Source: Candidatus Latescibacterota bacterium
Lineage (GTDB): Bacteria; Latescibacterota; UBA2968; GCA-2709665
Length of the DNA: 22,679 bases
Reading direction: 5' to 3'
Assembly (NCBI GenBank): GCA_012271065.1
Contig: JAAXHE010000296.1
Coordinates: 1 to 22,679, forward strand
Below are positions 7,251 to 15,045 of the stretch, one piece after another. The translations under genes and the position numbers were made by a program. Position 1 is the first letter of the stretch; the number at the start of each line of letters is the position of its first letter. The notes under the pieces are model-generated. The model ran no database searches. It had not been told where the DNA came from and was given only the letters and a program-made list of their open reading frames with translations.

Positions 7251-8222
7251 ATGGAGGGCGGACCATTGGAAAGAAAACTAAGGATTTCAGATGCCGAAAT
7301 AGCGGGAATGCTGTCCGCCAGGGAGGTTGTGCAAGGCTGTGACCGTGCGTTTCGCCTCTATGGATCGGGAGCGGTGCTGAATCCGCCGCGCCGTGAAGAC
7401 GTGCGAAGGACAAGCGGCGCGGATGTGTTCCGCCTGGAGATGCCCGCGGAGTGGCCCGGGCGTTTTCGTGCGAGAAAGCTGATCGTGGAGCGGTCGGATG
7501 TCTCGTCCGGACGGCTTGCGGGGCGCACCGCGGTGATCGAACTGGATGACGTTGCAACGGGCCGGAGCGCGGAGCTGGATGCGGAATATCTGACCAATAT
7601 GCGGACGGGCGCGGCGGGCGCGCTCGGCGTCCGTTATCTTGCCGCCAGTACGGAGGTGCTGGCGATTGTGGGTACCGGACGCATATCACGCGCGCTTGCA
7701 CTGTGCGCCGACGCGGCCCTGGGGCCGCGGGAGATCAGGGCGACCAGCCGGAGCGCGGCCAACGTCGAGGCGTTCGCCGCGTTCGTACAGCCAAGGGTGA
7801 ACGCCCGTATAAGGAGTGCGAACGCCATTGGCGACTGCCTGGATGGGGCGGATGCCGTGATGACGGCCGTTCCCACGCCCAGACCGATCCTGGGACCGCG
7901 GGACGTTGGCGATGCGGTGCATCTGTCCGTTATTGCGGGCGACCCGAGGACGGCGCAACTCGATCCCGGGCTCTTGAGCAGCCGGGAGGTGGTTGCAGAC
8001 CATCCGGAACAGGTTTTGAAGTCGGGAGATTTCCTGTTGGCCGGTCTGGGCGGAGACCGGTTGGCCGCAGACGGCGAGGGGCGCGTACTGAACATTGGAG
8101 ACGCGGCGCTGGGCCGATTGGAAGACCGGCGCGGCCAGGGTGCGATTGCCTATTTTACGGGAATGGCGATCCAGGATCTGATGGCGGCGGTGCAGGTGTA
8201 TGAACGTGTGGCAGGGCGTTGA
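7251..8222 (+). CDS. Ornithine cyclodeaminase/mu-crystallin family protein
   Basis: The protein follows the family plan: an N-terminal substrate half beginning LRISDAEIAGMLSAREVVQ, a conserved RARKLIV segment, and LTNMRTGAAGALGVRYLA. The Rossmann segment VLAIVGTGRISRALALCA follows, with TSRSAANVEAFAAF and DCLDGADAVMTAVPTPRPIL after it. Relatives include ornithine cyclodeaminase, alanine dehydrogenase (archaeal Ala-DH type), and imine or ketimine reductases. The reaction is an NAD(P)-dependent deamination, cyclisation or imine reduction in the cytosol; the substrate cannot be read. Start choice: the frame is open from a TTG at 7221, but a candidate promoter places transcription start near 7224. 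The ATG at 7251 is reported (323 residues). A TTG at 7266 is also plausible, because GGAGGG at 7253-7258 sits exactly 7 nt before it. The gene converges on mazG. Confidence 0.85.
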   Translation: MEGGPLERKLRISDAEIAGMLSAREVVQGCDRAFRLYGSGAVLNPPRREDVRRTSGADVFRLEMPAEWPGRFRARKLIVERSDVSSGRLAGRTAVIELDDVATGRSAELDAEYLTNMRTGAAGALGVRYLAASTEVLAIVGTGRISRALALCADAALGPREIRATSRSAANVEAFAAFVQPRVNARIRSANAIGDCLDGADAVMTAVPTPRPILGPRDVGDAVHLSVIAGDPRTAQLDPGLLSSREVVADHPEQVLKSGDFLLAGLGGDRLAADGEGRVLNIGDAALGRLEDRRGQGAIAYFTGMAIQDLMAAVQVYERVAGR

Positions 8223-8261
8223 TATCGCGGTTCATTCAGGGGACCGGACACCATAATCTTA

Positions 8262-8289
8262 CCTGCAGCGCGACTTGAACAACGGACTG
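8262..8289 (-). repeat. Half copy of the CAGTCCGTTGA palindromic repeat (left arm only)
   Basis: On the minus strand, from 8289, the bases read CAGTCCGTTGTTCAAGTCGC then GCTGCAGG, 25 of 28 identical to the left arm of the complete copy at 17312-17380. No right arm is present. The minus-strand TGA of mazG (8290-8292) ends directly against the first base of the repeat. Confidence 0.75.
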
Positions 8290-9096
8290 TCATGAATCGC
8301 GATCGGCGGACGCATTTTTCGACTGGTGTTTCTTGGATGCCTCCCACAGCCGGTCCATTTCTTCCATGCTGGCGTTTTGCGGGTTCTTGCCCTGCCTTCC
8401 AAGCTCCTGCTCGATAAAACGGAAGCGGTACTCGAATTTCCCGACGGTCTTCCGAAGCGATTCTTCAGGGCAGACCTTCAGAAACCTGGCGAGGTTGACC
8501 AGAGAGAACAGGAGGTCGCCGAATTCTTCTTCTACACCCCTGTTGTCCGCGTCCCGCCACGCTTCGAGGAATTCGTCCACTTCCTCGCGCACCTTGTCTT
8601 CAACCTCGCCCGAATCTTCCCAGTCGAAGCCGGAACGGGCCGCCCGCTCCTGAACGCGTCGTGCCTTGAGCAGTGAGGGGAGCTGCCCTGGAATGCCGTC
8701 GAGGATGGATGGGCTCAGGCCTCTTTCCCGCCTTTCCCTCGATTTGATGGCTTCCCAGTTTTCAACCACCTGTCCGGGGGTATTTGCGGTGGCGCTCCCG
8801 AATACGTGCGGGTGCCTGCGAATGAGCTTTTCGGACGTGGCCGCGGCCACGTCTTCCAGCGTGAACCGGGATTCCTCCCGGGCAAGTTGCGCGTGAAAGA
8901 CGATCTGAAGGAGTACATCGCCCAGTTCGTCACACAGGCCATCGTCGTCTTCCCTGTCGATGGCGTCCAGGGCTTCGTAGGTTTCTTCAATCAGATAGGG
9001 TTTGAGGCTCTGGTGCGTCTGTTCCCGGTCCCAGGGACATCCGTCGGGGCCGCGCAGCCGGGCCATCAGCTTGACGAGACGATCGAGTTCGGACAT
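8290..9096 (-). CDS. mazG: MazG-family nucleoside triphosphate pyrophosphohydrolase
   Basis: The 268-residue protein is close to the 263 residues of E. coli MazG. It begins MSELDRLVKLMARLRGPDGC and continues PWDREQTHQSLKPYLIEETYEALDAIDREDDDGLCDELGDVLLQIVFHAQLA. This includes the EExxE/ExxD metal-binding motifs of the all-alpha NTP pyrophosphatase fold. A second copy of the helical domain follows in the C-terminal half (VREEVDEFLEA, EEEFGDLLFSLVNLARFL), as in E. coli MazG. It hydrolyses (d)NTPs to monophosphates and PPi, probably as pool cleaning. The frame stays open to 9252, but that segment runs into the repeat at 9114-9259. The ATG at 9096, with AAGGA about 10 nt upstream, fits known MazG N-termini. 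The gene is bracketed by repeat copies at 8262-8289 and 9114-9259, whose CAGTCCG ends both face it. Confidence 0.95.
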   Translation of the reverse strand: MSELDRLVKLMARLRGPDGCPWDREQTHQSLKPYLIEETYEALDAIDREDDDGLCDELGDVLLQIVFHAQLAREESRFTLEDVAAATSEKLIRRHPHVFGSATANTPGQVVENWEAIKSRERRERGLSPSILDGIPGQLPSLLKARRVQERAARSGFDWEDSGEVEDKVREEVDEFLEAWRDADNRGVEEEFGDLLFSLVNLARFLKVCPEESLRKTVGKFEYRFRFIEQELGRQGKNPQNASMEEMDRLWEASKKHQSKNASADRDS

Positions 9097-9113
9097 CCGG
9101 GGTTCCTTGTTAA

Positions 9114-9259
9114 CAGTCCGTTGATAAGGTCGTTCTGCAGGCGAGGTCGAAGACAGGGCGCGCAACCGAGTCCCATCGAGCGATTCGGCCAGGGAGCGCA
9201 ACGCCGTATTTCGACCGCAAGAGCCGGCCGTAGCCCGGATGGACCTTTTCAACGGGCTG
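9114..9259 (+). repeat. Long copy of the CAGTCCGTTGA palindromic repeat, with a 76-bp interior
   Basis: The left arm (9114-9149) differs from the one at 17312-17347 at 3 of 34 comparable positions. The right arm (9226-9259, ending CTTTTCAACGGGCTG) differs from the right arm at 17347-17380 at 4 of 34. Between the arms are 76 bp (9150-9225) absent from the compact copy. The left end is 17 bp from the mazG start codon, so the element lies in the mazG leader. No clear target-site duplication is seen. Confidence 0.8.
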
Positions 9260-9408
9260 CCAAGGCCGGTGCAATGCCACGCATCGGAACGTGGCGATCC
9301 TAGGGTCAGGGTCGCGGACCCCTTTTCACCGACGACAAACTACGTCGGAGGCCTTCGGGAGTCAACGCCTTTCGGGAACGCGGCGGTGCGAAAACTCGAA
9401 ATTTGCCG

Positions 9409-9437
9409 TTGACAAATGCGAGGCCGCGATGTATGTT
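9409..9437 (+). promoter_or_regulatory. Strong candidate sigma-70-type promoter for the 9528 gene
   Basis: A perfect TTGACA (9409-9414), exactly 17 bp, then TATGTTTT (core 9432-9437), about 90 bp before the ATG at 9528. The sequence around the -35 (CCGTTGACAAA then GCGAGGCCG) loosely echoes the repeat family but is too short to call. Confidence 0.6.
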
Positions 9438-9527
9438 TTTTGTCGTGGATCCGAGTCGAAAAATTTCGCCGCACCGCGACTAGTGCGTCTGCGTGACCCG
9501 AAGTCCCAATGACCTGGAGGCGTATGA

Positions 9528-9983
9528 ATGAGCAAGTCGGTTAAGGATATTATGCGAAAGATGGGAAACGATGAACTGAAGGACCAGGAACAGGAGCGAT
9601 TCAGACAGAAGGCGGACGAGGTATCGGAATATTACGACAACGTAGGGGACAAGTCGGAACTCGAGAAGCGCCACGACCGGTTTCGACAGCGGCAGGAGTA
9701 TACCAGCCGGCTCGGACCCGCGGCTGAGCGGCTGCCTATCCTCACCAGGGAGGAGCGGGAACGTCGCGAAAAAGAGCGACCCGTTCGCAGGTCCATCCAG
9801 TTCGAGGGTCCAATCGAAAAACTGATTGAAAAGTACAAAGACCCGAAAGAGGTCTTCAATCATATGTCGCATGGTCAGTTGATGAAATACGAACTGGTCG
9901 AGGAGACCGGTTGCATCTACGAAAAGGGCAAGTTGATCTTCGACGGCGAGAAACTCGTGACCGACGATGATCAAAGGCGTTAA
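9528..9983 (+). CDS. Highly charged, probably helical protein of unknown function
   Basis: I do not recognise this 151-residue protein. It has a strong promoter (9409-9437) and GGAGG at 9516-9520, 7 nt before the ATG. It ends before a bidirectional terminator, so it is very likely a real monocistronic gene. Residues 1-90 are rich in Glu, Lys, Arg and Gln (KDQEQERFRQKADEV, ELEKRHDRFRQRQEYT, REERERREKERPVRR) and look helical or coiled-coil with little hydrophobic core. The C-terminal part has more hydrophobic residues, as in IEKLIEKYKDPKEVFNHM and QLMKYELVEETGCIYEKGKL. There is no signal peptide, membrane segment or metal motif. A structural or regulatory protein acting by protein or nucleic-acid contacts is possible, but no function is assigned. 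Confidence 0.8.
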   Translation: MSKSVKDIMRKMGNDELKDQEQERFRQKADEVSEYYDNVGDKSELEKRHDRFRQRQEYTSRLGPAAERLPILTREERERREKERPVRRSIQFEGPIEKLIEKYKDPKEVFNHMSHGQLMKYELVEETGCIYEKGKLIFDGEKLVTDDDQRR

Positions 9984-10129
9984 ACGGGCATTCCTGAGAG
10001 AGGAGGAGCGTTCGGGAAGAGAAGACGGAACCCGTGGCGTCGTCGATGCAGGCTCAATTGGCCAGTCATCCGGCAGGCGAGACTCCCGTTTCAGTTCGCC
10101 GAATCCATCCATTACTGCATTTGGAAAAA

Positions 10130-10166
10130 CCCTTCGGATTTCTGAACTCCGAAGGGCTTCTTTTTT
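10130..10166. terminator. Bidirectional intrinsic terminator between the 9528 gene and galU
   Basis: CCCTTCGG (10130-10137) and CCGAAGGG (10149-10156) form an 8-bp stem with an 11-nt loop. Plus-strand transcription meets a T-rich run (CTTCTTTTTT) and minus-strand transcription meets GGGTTTTTCC. It serves the two convergent genes ending at 9983 and 10176. Confidence 0.85.
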
Positions 10167-10175
10167 GGCGGCGTG

Positions 10176-11126
10176 CTATTGTCCGCGAACCTCACCCGGA
10201 TCGGGAGTCTTGCCAGCGCGCCTTACGCAGGCTTCGAGGTACTCCCGAATTCTGTCTCCGCACTCGGGATCCTGAAGGGCAAAGTCAATAAACGCACGGT
10301 AGTAACTGGCGTGGCTTCCAATGTCGTATCTTGTTTCGTCCGCTAACAGACGCACGCATCTGACCGACTTCCCCCGCCGTATCAGGCCTCGAATGGCGTC
10401 CGTGACGCCGATTTCTTCGCGCGCCGCCTGCGCAAGCGCGCGGATTTCATCGAAGATATCGGGGCTGAACACATAGCGGGCGCTCACGGCCATCAGGCTT
10501 GGCGCCTCGTCTGCACCGGGTTTCTCCACCAGATCGTGGATGGCGAAGCTGTCTGCGTTCAGGTCGTCTGCCGGGTCCGGTTCGACGATTCCGTAACGTC
10601 CGACCATATCGGACGTGACCGGACGGACACCCACGGTACACGCGGATCCGTATTCGAGATGAGATTCGATCATTCGAGCAAGGAAGTTCGGCGTATGCCT
10701 GGTGTTGATGATCGTATCGCCGTAGGCGACCGCAAAGTGCTCCCTGTCCACGAAGCTCTCGGCAGCGAGTATTGCCGCGCCAGTGCCCCGGGGTCCCTTC
10801 GCGGGGGAGAGCGCCTGCTGACGGGTATAAAAGAACTCAATGCCGCGCCGGCTGTAGTCGAGTTGACCCGTGTCATTGGATCCGTGGTTCTGGTCGGACT
10901 GTGAGGCGAGATCGACGTTGTTGTCGAACTGGTTTTCGATAATGGTTTTGCTGTGAGAGGTAATGAAGAGACACTTCGTCAGATTCGCGGCGGCCATTTC
11001 CTCGACCACGTGCTGTATCGCGGGATATTTGCCAACGGGCAGCATCTCTTTCGGCAGGGCTCTTGTCGTGGGCAACAATCGGGTACCGAGCCCGGCAACT
11101 GGGATGACGACTTTACGGACGCGCAT
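10176..11126 (-). CDS. galU: UTP--glucose-1-phosphate uridylyltransferase (GalU-like)
   Basis: The 316-residue protein starts MRVRKVVIPVAGLGTRLLPT and continues TRALPKEMLPVGKYPAIQHVVEE. This is the nucleotide-binding signature G-x-GTR-x-LP-T-(R/K)-x-x-PKE-x-LPV of GalU-type pyrophosphorylases. Further GalU-like features are SHSKTIIENQFD, EFFYTRQQALSPAKGPRGTGAAILAAESF (interrupted pattern GLG-A-L), FAVAYGDTII, and VEKPGADEAPSLMAVSARYVF. It makes UDP-glucose from UTP and glucose 1-phosphate for glycan, trehalose or envelope synthesis. The metal motif reads YGDT rather than the common LGDD, so a paralogous sugar-1-phosphate nucleotidyltransferase remains possible. An upstream ATG at 11159 is in frame, but it falls inside the predicted -10 box. 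The ATG at 11126 has AAGGG 7 nt upstream and gives the canonical N-terminus. Confidence 0.88.
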   Translation of the reverse strand: MRVRKVVIPVAGLGTRLLPTTRALPKEMLPVGKYPAIQHVVEEMAAANLTKCLFITSHSKTIIENQFDNNVDLASQSDQNHGSNDTGQLDYSRRGIEFFYTRQQALSPAKGPRGTGAAILAAESFVDREHFAVAYGDTIINTRHTPNFLARMIESHLEYGSACTVGVRPVTSDMVGRYGIVEPDPADDLNADSFAIHDLVEKPGADEAPSLMAVSARYVFSPDIFDEIRALAQAAREEIGVTDAIRGLIRRGKSVRCVRLLADETRYDIGSHASYYRAFIDFALQDPECGDRIREYLEACVRRAGKTPDPGEVRGQ

Positions 11127-11158
11127 AAATGACCCTTCACAGTAATTGACCGGCCGCA

Positions 11159-11187
11159 AAGATAAACCTGCACTGGCGCCTTGTCAA
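11159..11187 (-). promoter_or_regulatory. Promoter of galU
   Basis: On the minus strand: perfect TTGACA (11182-11187), 17-bp spacer, TATCTTTG (core 11159-11164), with the predicted transcription start about 25 bp before the ATG at 11126. TAnnTTTG matches the -7 element reported for Bacteroidetes promoters. Confidence 0.65.
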
Positions 11188-11256
11188 TGCCGAAGCATGC
11201 CGAATTTACGGGATTGCGGACCGGCTCCCCGCACGCGTGCCAGGCATAGAAATACT

Positions 11257-11285
11257 TTGCGTGCGGATTGTATATTCGATAGATT
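11257..11285 (+). promoter_or_regulatory. Candidate promoter of the TPR/GWxTD gene
   Basis: TTGCGT (11257-11262), 17 bp, TAGATTTT (core 11280-11285), 43 bp before the ATG at 11329. It uses the same hexamers as the candidate upstream of the Nudix gene. Confidence 0.4.
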
Positions 11286-11328
11286 TTCTCAGTGACTTGC
11301 CGTGCGTCTCTTCGAAGAAGGCTTGACC

Positions 11329-13542
11329 ATGACGTGGATAATTTCCCTGTGTCTTACGATCGTTGCATCCGTATCGGCGGCGCCGGTTGATTCACTGCGA
11401 GTCCGGGCGGAAGCGGACATTGAGGGGGGGCGGCCGGAACGTGCCGTCGCCGCGCTGAAGCGGGTGATCGGCACGGGAGAGGAAACCGCGCGGGATTACG
11501 TCCTGATGGGGCAGGCGTACCTGGTTGCCGGCAATCAGAAAGAGGCCAAAAACGCATTCAGGAAGGCGGTGAAAAAAGGCGCCAGGGCAGCCGGTTACAA
11601 CGGGTTGGGACTGGCCTATATGGCATCCAGGCAGGGATTCAGGCGCGCAGAGACGTATTTCAAGCGTGCCCTGAGGGCCGATCCGGACATGGCCGAGGCG
11701 CAATACCACCTTGCGGGCGCCTACCTGGAAACGCGGAAACGCCGGGCGCGGGAGGCATTTGAGAAAGTGATTGAAATGGATGCCGGCTACCCGGACGCTC
11801 ATTTCCAGGTTGGACTGCTGCTGGAGGACGACGGCAAGCGCCACGAGGCGATTTCCGCCTACCAGCAAGAGATGGTGGTGAATCCGGCACACCCCGGCGC
11901 GGGAATCCGGCTGGCCAGGTTGTGGCTTTCGCTGGGCAACAGCGAGGAAGCGGTCAGCACGCTCTCAGGACTGCTGAAGGCCGGTGGCGACGCCCGTGTT
12001 CCGGCCAATCGCGATCTTGCCGTTATTGCCCTGATGAATCGCGACTTCGAGCGTGCGAACCAACTGTTCGAGGTCTATTTCTCATTCCTCCCGGAAGCAG
12101 AACAACGTAGATATCAGGACATATCCCTTGTGGCGGACGACGAGGACCTTGCGCGTTTCGAGGCGGCGTTGCCCGAGGAGAGAGATGCGCTCGCCGCACG
12201 GTACTGGATCCGACGTGACCCAACTCCTCTCACACCTGAGAACGAACGTCTGTTGGAGCACTATCGCCGTGTCGCGTACTCGCTGGAACACTATACAAGG
12301 CCGAATGGCGGATGGGACAAGCGCGGCGAGGTATTCATCCGGCTTGGAAATCCCGATCACATCAGCAGATGGGACGATATCCAGGCCGAACGGAATCGGG
12401 AACTACAGGAAACGCGCGTGGATTTCGTGAATCGTTCCCGGATGGCACTGGCCATTTCACCGGGGTTGCCAATCTTTCCGGTTGCCGCGAATGCCAAGTG
12501 GGAATACTGGATCTACACGCAGGTTGACGGCGGAATCGAGATCACCTTCGCGGAAGTCTTCAAGGGCAGGCGTTACGACTTCGCGCCGTTTCCGCTGAGC
12601 GTCGCGCCGCATATCGGTGTCCATCTGGCCGAATTCCAGGGCGGAGTGATCATGCAGAATGTCGTGGCCAGGCGGCCGTCACGCTATTCGCCCGACTTCG
12701 CCGACCTGCCCATCGATTTCTACTACTATCCTGCGGATTTCAGGGGACCGGAGTCCAGGACGCGACTTGAGGTCTACTACGGGCTGCCTGCATCCGAGGT
12801 CGTGCGTTTGAACGTGGATGGGAAGACGGATCTCATTCTGCTGGACCGGGGCGTGGCCTTGTTCGACGGCTTGTGGAACGAAGTCTATCGTGAGGTGGAT
12901 CAGATGGCCTTCAGGGCCCCCTCGGACCGGCAGGTTGCCGACGGTGCGTTCATTCCCGGCGTGATGCCGGTGGACCTGCCGCCGGGTACGTACCAGATGG
13001 CCCTGCAGGTAAGGGACGTGGTTTCCGGCAAGTCCCAGGTCTATCAGCAGGAGGTGGTCCTGGAGGACTATCACAAAACATCCGGGCTGCTGATCAGCGA
13101 TATCGAACTGGCCTTCGCGACGGAACCGACGGAAGAGACGGAGGGTGAGTACGTAAAGAACGGCCTAAAGGTAATCCCGATGTCGTCGCTGGCGTTTCGG
13201 AGCCATCAGAACGCGTTCGTTTATTTCGAGATATATAATCTGAAGCAGGATGCCTTCGGACAGACGCGCTATCGAGTGGAATATACGTTGCGGTCAAAGA
13301 GAGACAGGGCGTTGCCTGCGAAAATTCTGCACGGACTGGGCCGGGTATTCCGGCTGTCAGAAAAGGACCAGGAGATCGTGATCGCCTACGACCAGGCCGG
13401 CAACCGTCCGGACGAAGTGGCGTACGTGGAGCTGGACCTCACCGGGACGCGAGAGGGCGGACAGCTTGTGAGGGTGGCCGTAACTGACCTGCTGGCGGAT
13501 GAACAGGCTTCGAAGGAGATTTCGTTCAGCATCGTACCCTGA
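11329..13542 (+). CDS. Exported TPR protein with GWxTD-family domain
   Basis: The 737-residue protein has a hydrophobic N-terminus MTWIISLCLTIVASVSAA that resembles a signal peptide cleaved near VSA-A, although no positive charge precedes the hydrophobic run. About residues 30-240 form tetratricopeptide-like repeats, for example ARDYVLMGQAYLVAGNQKEA and AEAQYHLAGAYLETRKRRA. Then YWIRRDPTPLTPENERLLEH (about 292-311) and GGWDKRGEVFIRLGNPDHI (about 327-345) match the conserved segment of GWxTD-motif proteins; the motif itself reads GWDKRG here. The C-terminal 350 residues look beta-rich and have no assigned role. The function of the family is unknown; TPRs suggest protein binding in the envelope. 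A GTG at 11302 is in frame, but the ATG at 11329 has GAAGAAGG 7 nt upstream. It is followed by selA 81 bp downstream. Confidence 0.85.
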   Translation: MTWIISLCLTIVASVSAAPVDSLRVRAEADIEGGRPERAVAALKRVIGTGEETARDYVLMGQAYLVAGNQKEAKNAFRKAVKKGARAAGYNGLGLAYMASRQGFRRAETYFKRALRADPDMAEAQYHLAGAYLETRKRRAREAFEKVIEMDAGYPDAHFQVGLLLEDDGKRHEAISAYQQEMVVNPAHPGAGIRLARLWLSLGNSEEAVSTLSGLLKAGGDARVPANRDLAVIALMNRDFERANQLFEVYFSFLPEAEQRRYQDISLVADDEDLARFEAALPEERDALAARYWIRRDPTPLTPENERLLEHYRRVAYSLEHYTRPNGGWDKRGEVFIRLGNPDHISRWDDIQAERNRELQETRVDFVNRSRMALAISPGLPIFPVAANAKWEYWIYTQVDGGIEITFAEVFKGRRYDFAPFPLSVAPHIGVHLAEFQGGVIMQNVVARRPSRYSPDFADLPIDFYYYPADFRGPESRTRLEVYYGLPASEVVRLNVDGKTDLILLDRGVALFDGLWNEVYREVDQMAFRAPSDRQVADGAFIPGVMPVDLPPGTYQMALQVRDVVSGKSQVYQQEVVLEDYHKTSGLLISDIELAFATEPTEETEGEYVKNGLKVIPMSSLAFRSHQNAFVYFEIYNLKQDAFGQTRYRVEYTLRSKRDRALPAKILHGLGRVFRLSEKDQEIVIAYDQAGNRPDEVAYVELDLTGTREGGQLVRVAVTDLLADEQASKEISFSIVP

Positions 13543-13623
13543 GGCAGGCCGCCCTGCGGGTATGAACCCGTTCCTGATCTCCCCCGCCGTGCATCGTGAG
13601 TGGCGTCCGTTATTGGGAGCAAC

Positions 13624-15045
13624 ATGGCAGAAAAGGCCAACCTTTCGGTAATTCCTTCGGTTGACTCGGTCATGGCCGAACCAGAGGTGCGGGCGTTGTG
13701 CGAACGCTGCGATCAGCCGCTGGTCGTGCGTTTCGTGCGCGAGGGAATCGACGCGGCCCGGGAGGCCGTGCTTGAAGGTGAGGCGATCGGCGAGTCCCGG
13801 GAGATTCTGGTGGCATGGGTGGTTCGCGAGGTCTGCCGGCGTTTCGAGCGCATTGCCGTTCCCGGTCTCAAGCGGGTCGTCAACGCCACGGGAATCGTGC
13901 TGCACACAAACCTCGGACGCGCGCCGCTGCCGGATGCGGCCGCCCGGGCCGTCGCCGGAGCTGCCGCGGGGTACAGCAATCTGGAAGTGGACCTTGAAAC
14001 GGGCCGTCGCGGGTCCCGGACGGCCCTGGTCGAAGAACTGCTGTGCGTGCTGACGGGCGCGGAAGCGGCGGCCGTGGTCAACAACAACGCGGCGGCCGTA
14101 TTGTTGTCCCTGAATACGCTGTGTCTGGGCAAAGAAGCGCTGGTCTCACGAGGCGAACTGATCGAAATCGGAGGATCCTTTCGCATCCCGGAAATCATGG
14201 CGCGCAGCGGCGCAGTGATGGTCGAGGTCGGTACGACCAACCGGACCCACCTGCAAGACTTCGAGGCGGCGCTGACCGACCGAGCCGGTTTGATGCTGGC
14301 GGTACACCCGAGCAATTACAAGGTGATGGGATTTACGGCCGCGGTTTCACTCGCAGACCTGGTTGCGCTGGGCAATAGGCGCGGCGTGGCCGTGGGCCAC
14401 GACCTGGGCGGCGGCGCACTGGTGGACATGCGCGAGTTCGGTCTGCCTCACGAACCCCTGGTTTCGGACAGCGTTGCGGCCGGCGCCGACGTGGTTACGT
14501 TCAGCGCAGACAAGGTGCTGGGCGGCCCCCAGGCGGGTATCCTGGTTGGGCGGCGAGACGCCATCCGGAGGATCCGTCGGAACCCGCTCATGCGGGCGCT
14601 GAGGTGCGGGAAGCTGACGTACGCCGCACTGGCGGCAACGTTAAGACTTTTCCTGAACAGGAAGGAACTGTTGCGGACGCATCCAACGCTCGCGATGCTG
14701 ACCGAGCCTGTCAAAACGCTGAAACGGCGCGGTCGGCGGAGTCTGTCTCGGCTGAGTCAGCTGCCCGACAACAGGTTGCGGGTTGAATTGGTGGATTCGG
14801 TCGCTCAGACGGGAAGCGGCGCCATGCCGCTTGAAGAAATCCCCAGCGTCGCGTTACGTGTGTCATTCGTCGGTGGTTCCGTAACCGAACTGGCGGCCCG
14901 TTTGCGGTCGAACGATCCGCCGGTTTTCGGATACGTGCGGGACGATCGACTGTTTCTGGATCTGCGAACGGTGGCGGCCGGTGAGTTGCGCATCGTAGAG
15001 GCCGCGCTGTGCGGGGCGGCGGGGATCTGTGTGGAGTCAGCCTGA
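13624..15045 (+). CDS. selA: L-seryl-tRNA(Sec) selenium transferase
   Basis: The 473-residue protein matches SelA over its whole length. It has an N-terminal helical region, then RVVNATGIVLHTNLGRAPLP and YSNLEVDLETGRRGSR. VVNNNAAAVLLSLN, EIGGSFRIPEIM, EVGTTNRTH and the PLP-lysine motif FSADKVLGGPQAGI follow, with Lys297 as the expected Schiff-base residue (Lys295 in E. coli SelA). SelA converts Ser-tRNA(Sec) to Sec-tRNA(Sec) using selenophosphate. An upstream GTG at 13600 is in frame; the ATG at 13624 with GGGAG 4 nt upstream was chosen. Its stop codon overlaps the selB start by one base, so the two are translationally coupled. selD, which makes selenophosphate, is not in this window. Confidence 0.97.
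   Translation: MAEKANLSVIPSVDSVMAEPEVRALCERCDQPLVVRFVREGIDAAREAVLEGEAIGESREILVAWVVREVCRRFERIAVPGLKRVVNATGIVLHTNLGRAPLPDAAARAVAGAAAGYSNLEVDLETGRRGSRTALVEELLCVLTGAEAAAVVNNNAAAVLLSLNTLCLGKEALVSRGELIEIGGSFRIPEIMARSGAVMVEVGTTNRTHLQDFEAALTDRAGLMLAVHPSNYKVMGFTAAVSLADLVALGNRRGVAVGHDLGGGALVDMREFGLPHEPLVSDSVAAGADVVTFSADKVLGGPQAGILVGRRDAIRRIRRNPLMRALRCGKLTYAALAATLRLFLNRKELLRTHPTLAMLTEPVKTLKRRGRRSLSRLSQLPDNRLRVELVDSVAQTGSGAMPLEEIPSVALRVSFVGGSVTELAARLRSNDPPVFGYVRDDRLFLDLRTVAAGELRIVEAALCGAAGICVESA

Larger units (their letters stand above)
9097..9527. other. Intergenic region between divergent mazG and the 9528 gene
   Basis: This 431-bp stretch holds the long copy of the palindromic repeat (9114-9259) and the promoter of the 9528 gene (9409-9437). 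The remainder (9260-9408 and 9438-9515) shows no reading frame with a convincing start or family match. Confidence 0.6.

Noticed and set aside
9406..9428. Possible fifth repeat remnant (CCGTTGACAAA then GCGAGGCCG)
   Set aside because: Only short pieces match, with a large gap, and it overlaps a good promoter that explains TTGACA.
9967..10275. 102-codon frame after the 9528 gene
   Set aside because: It overlaps the preceding gene and runs through a strong bidirectional terminator and into galU on the other strand.
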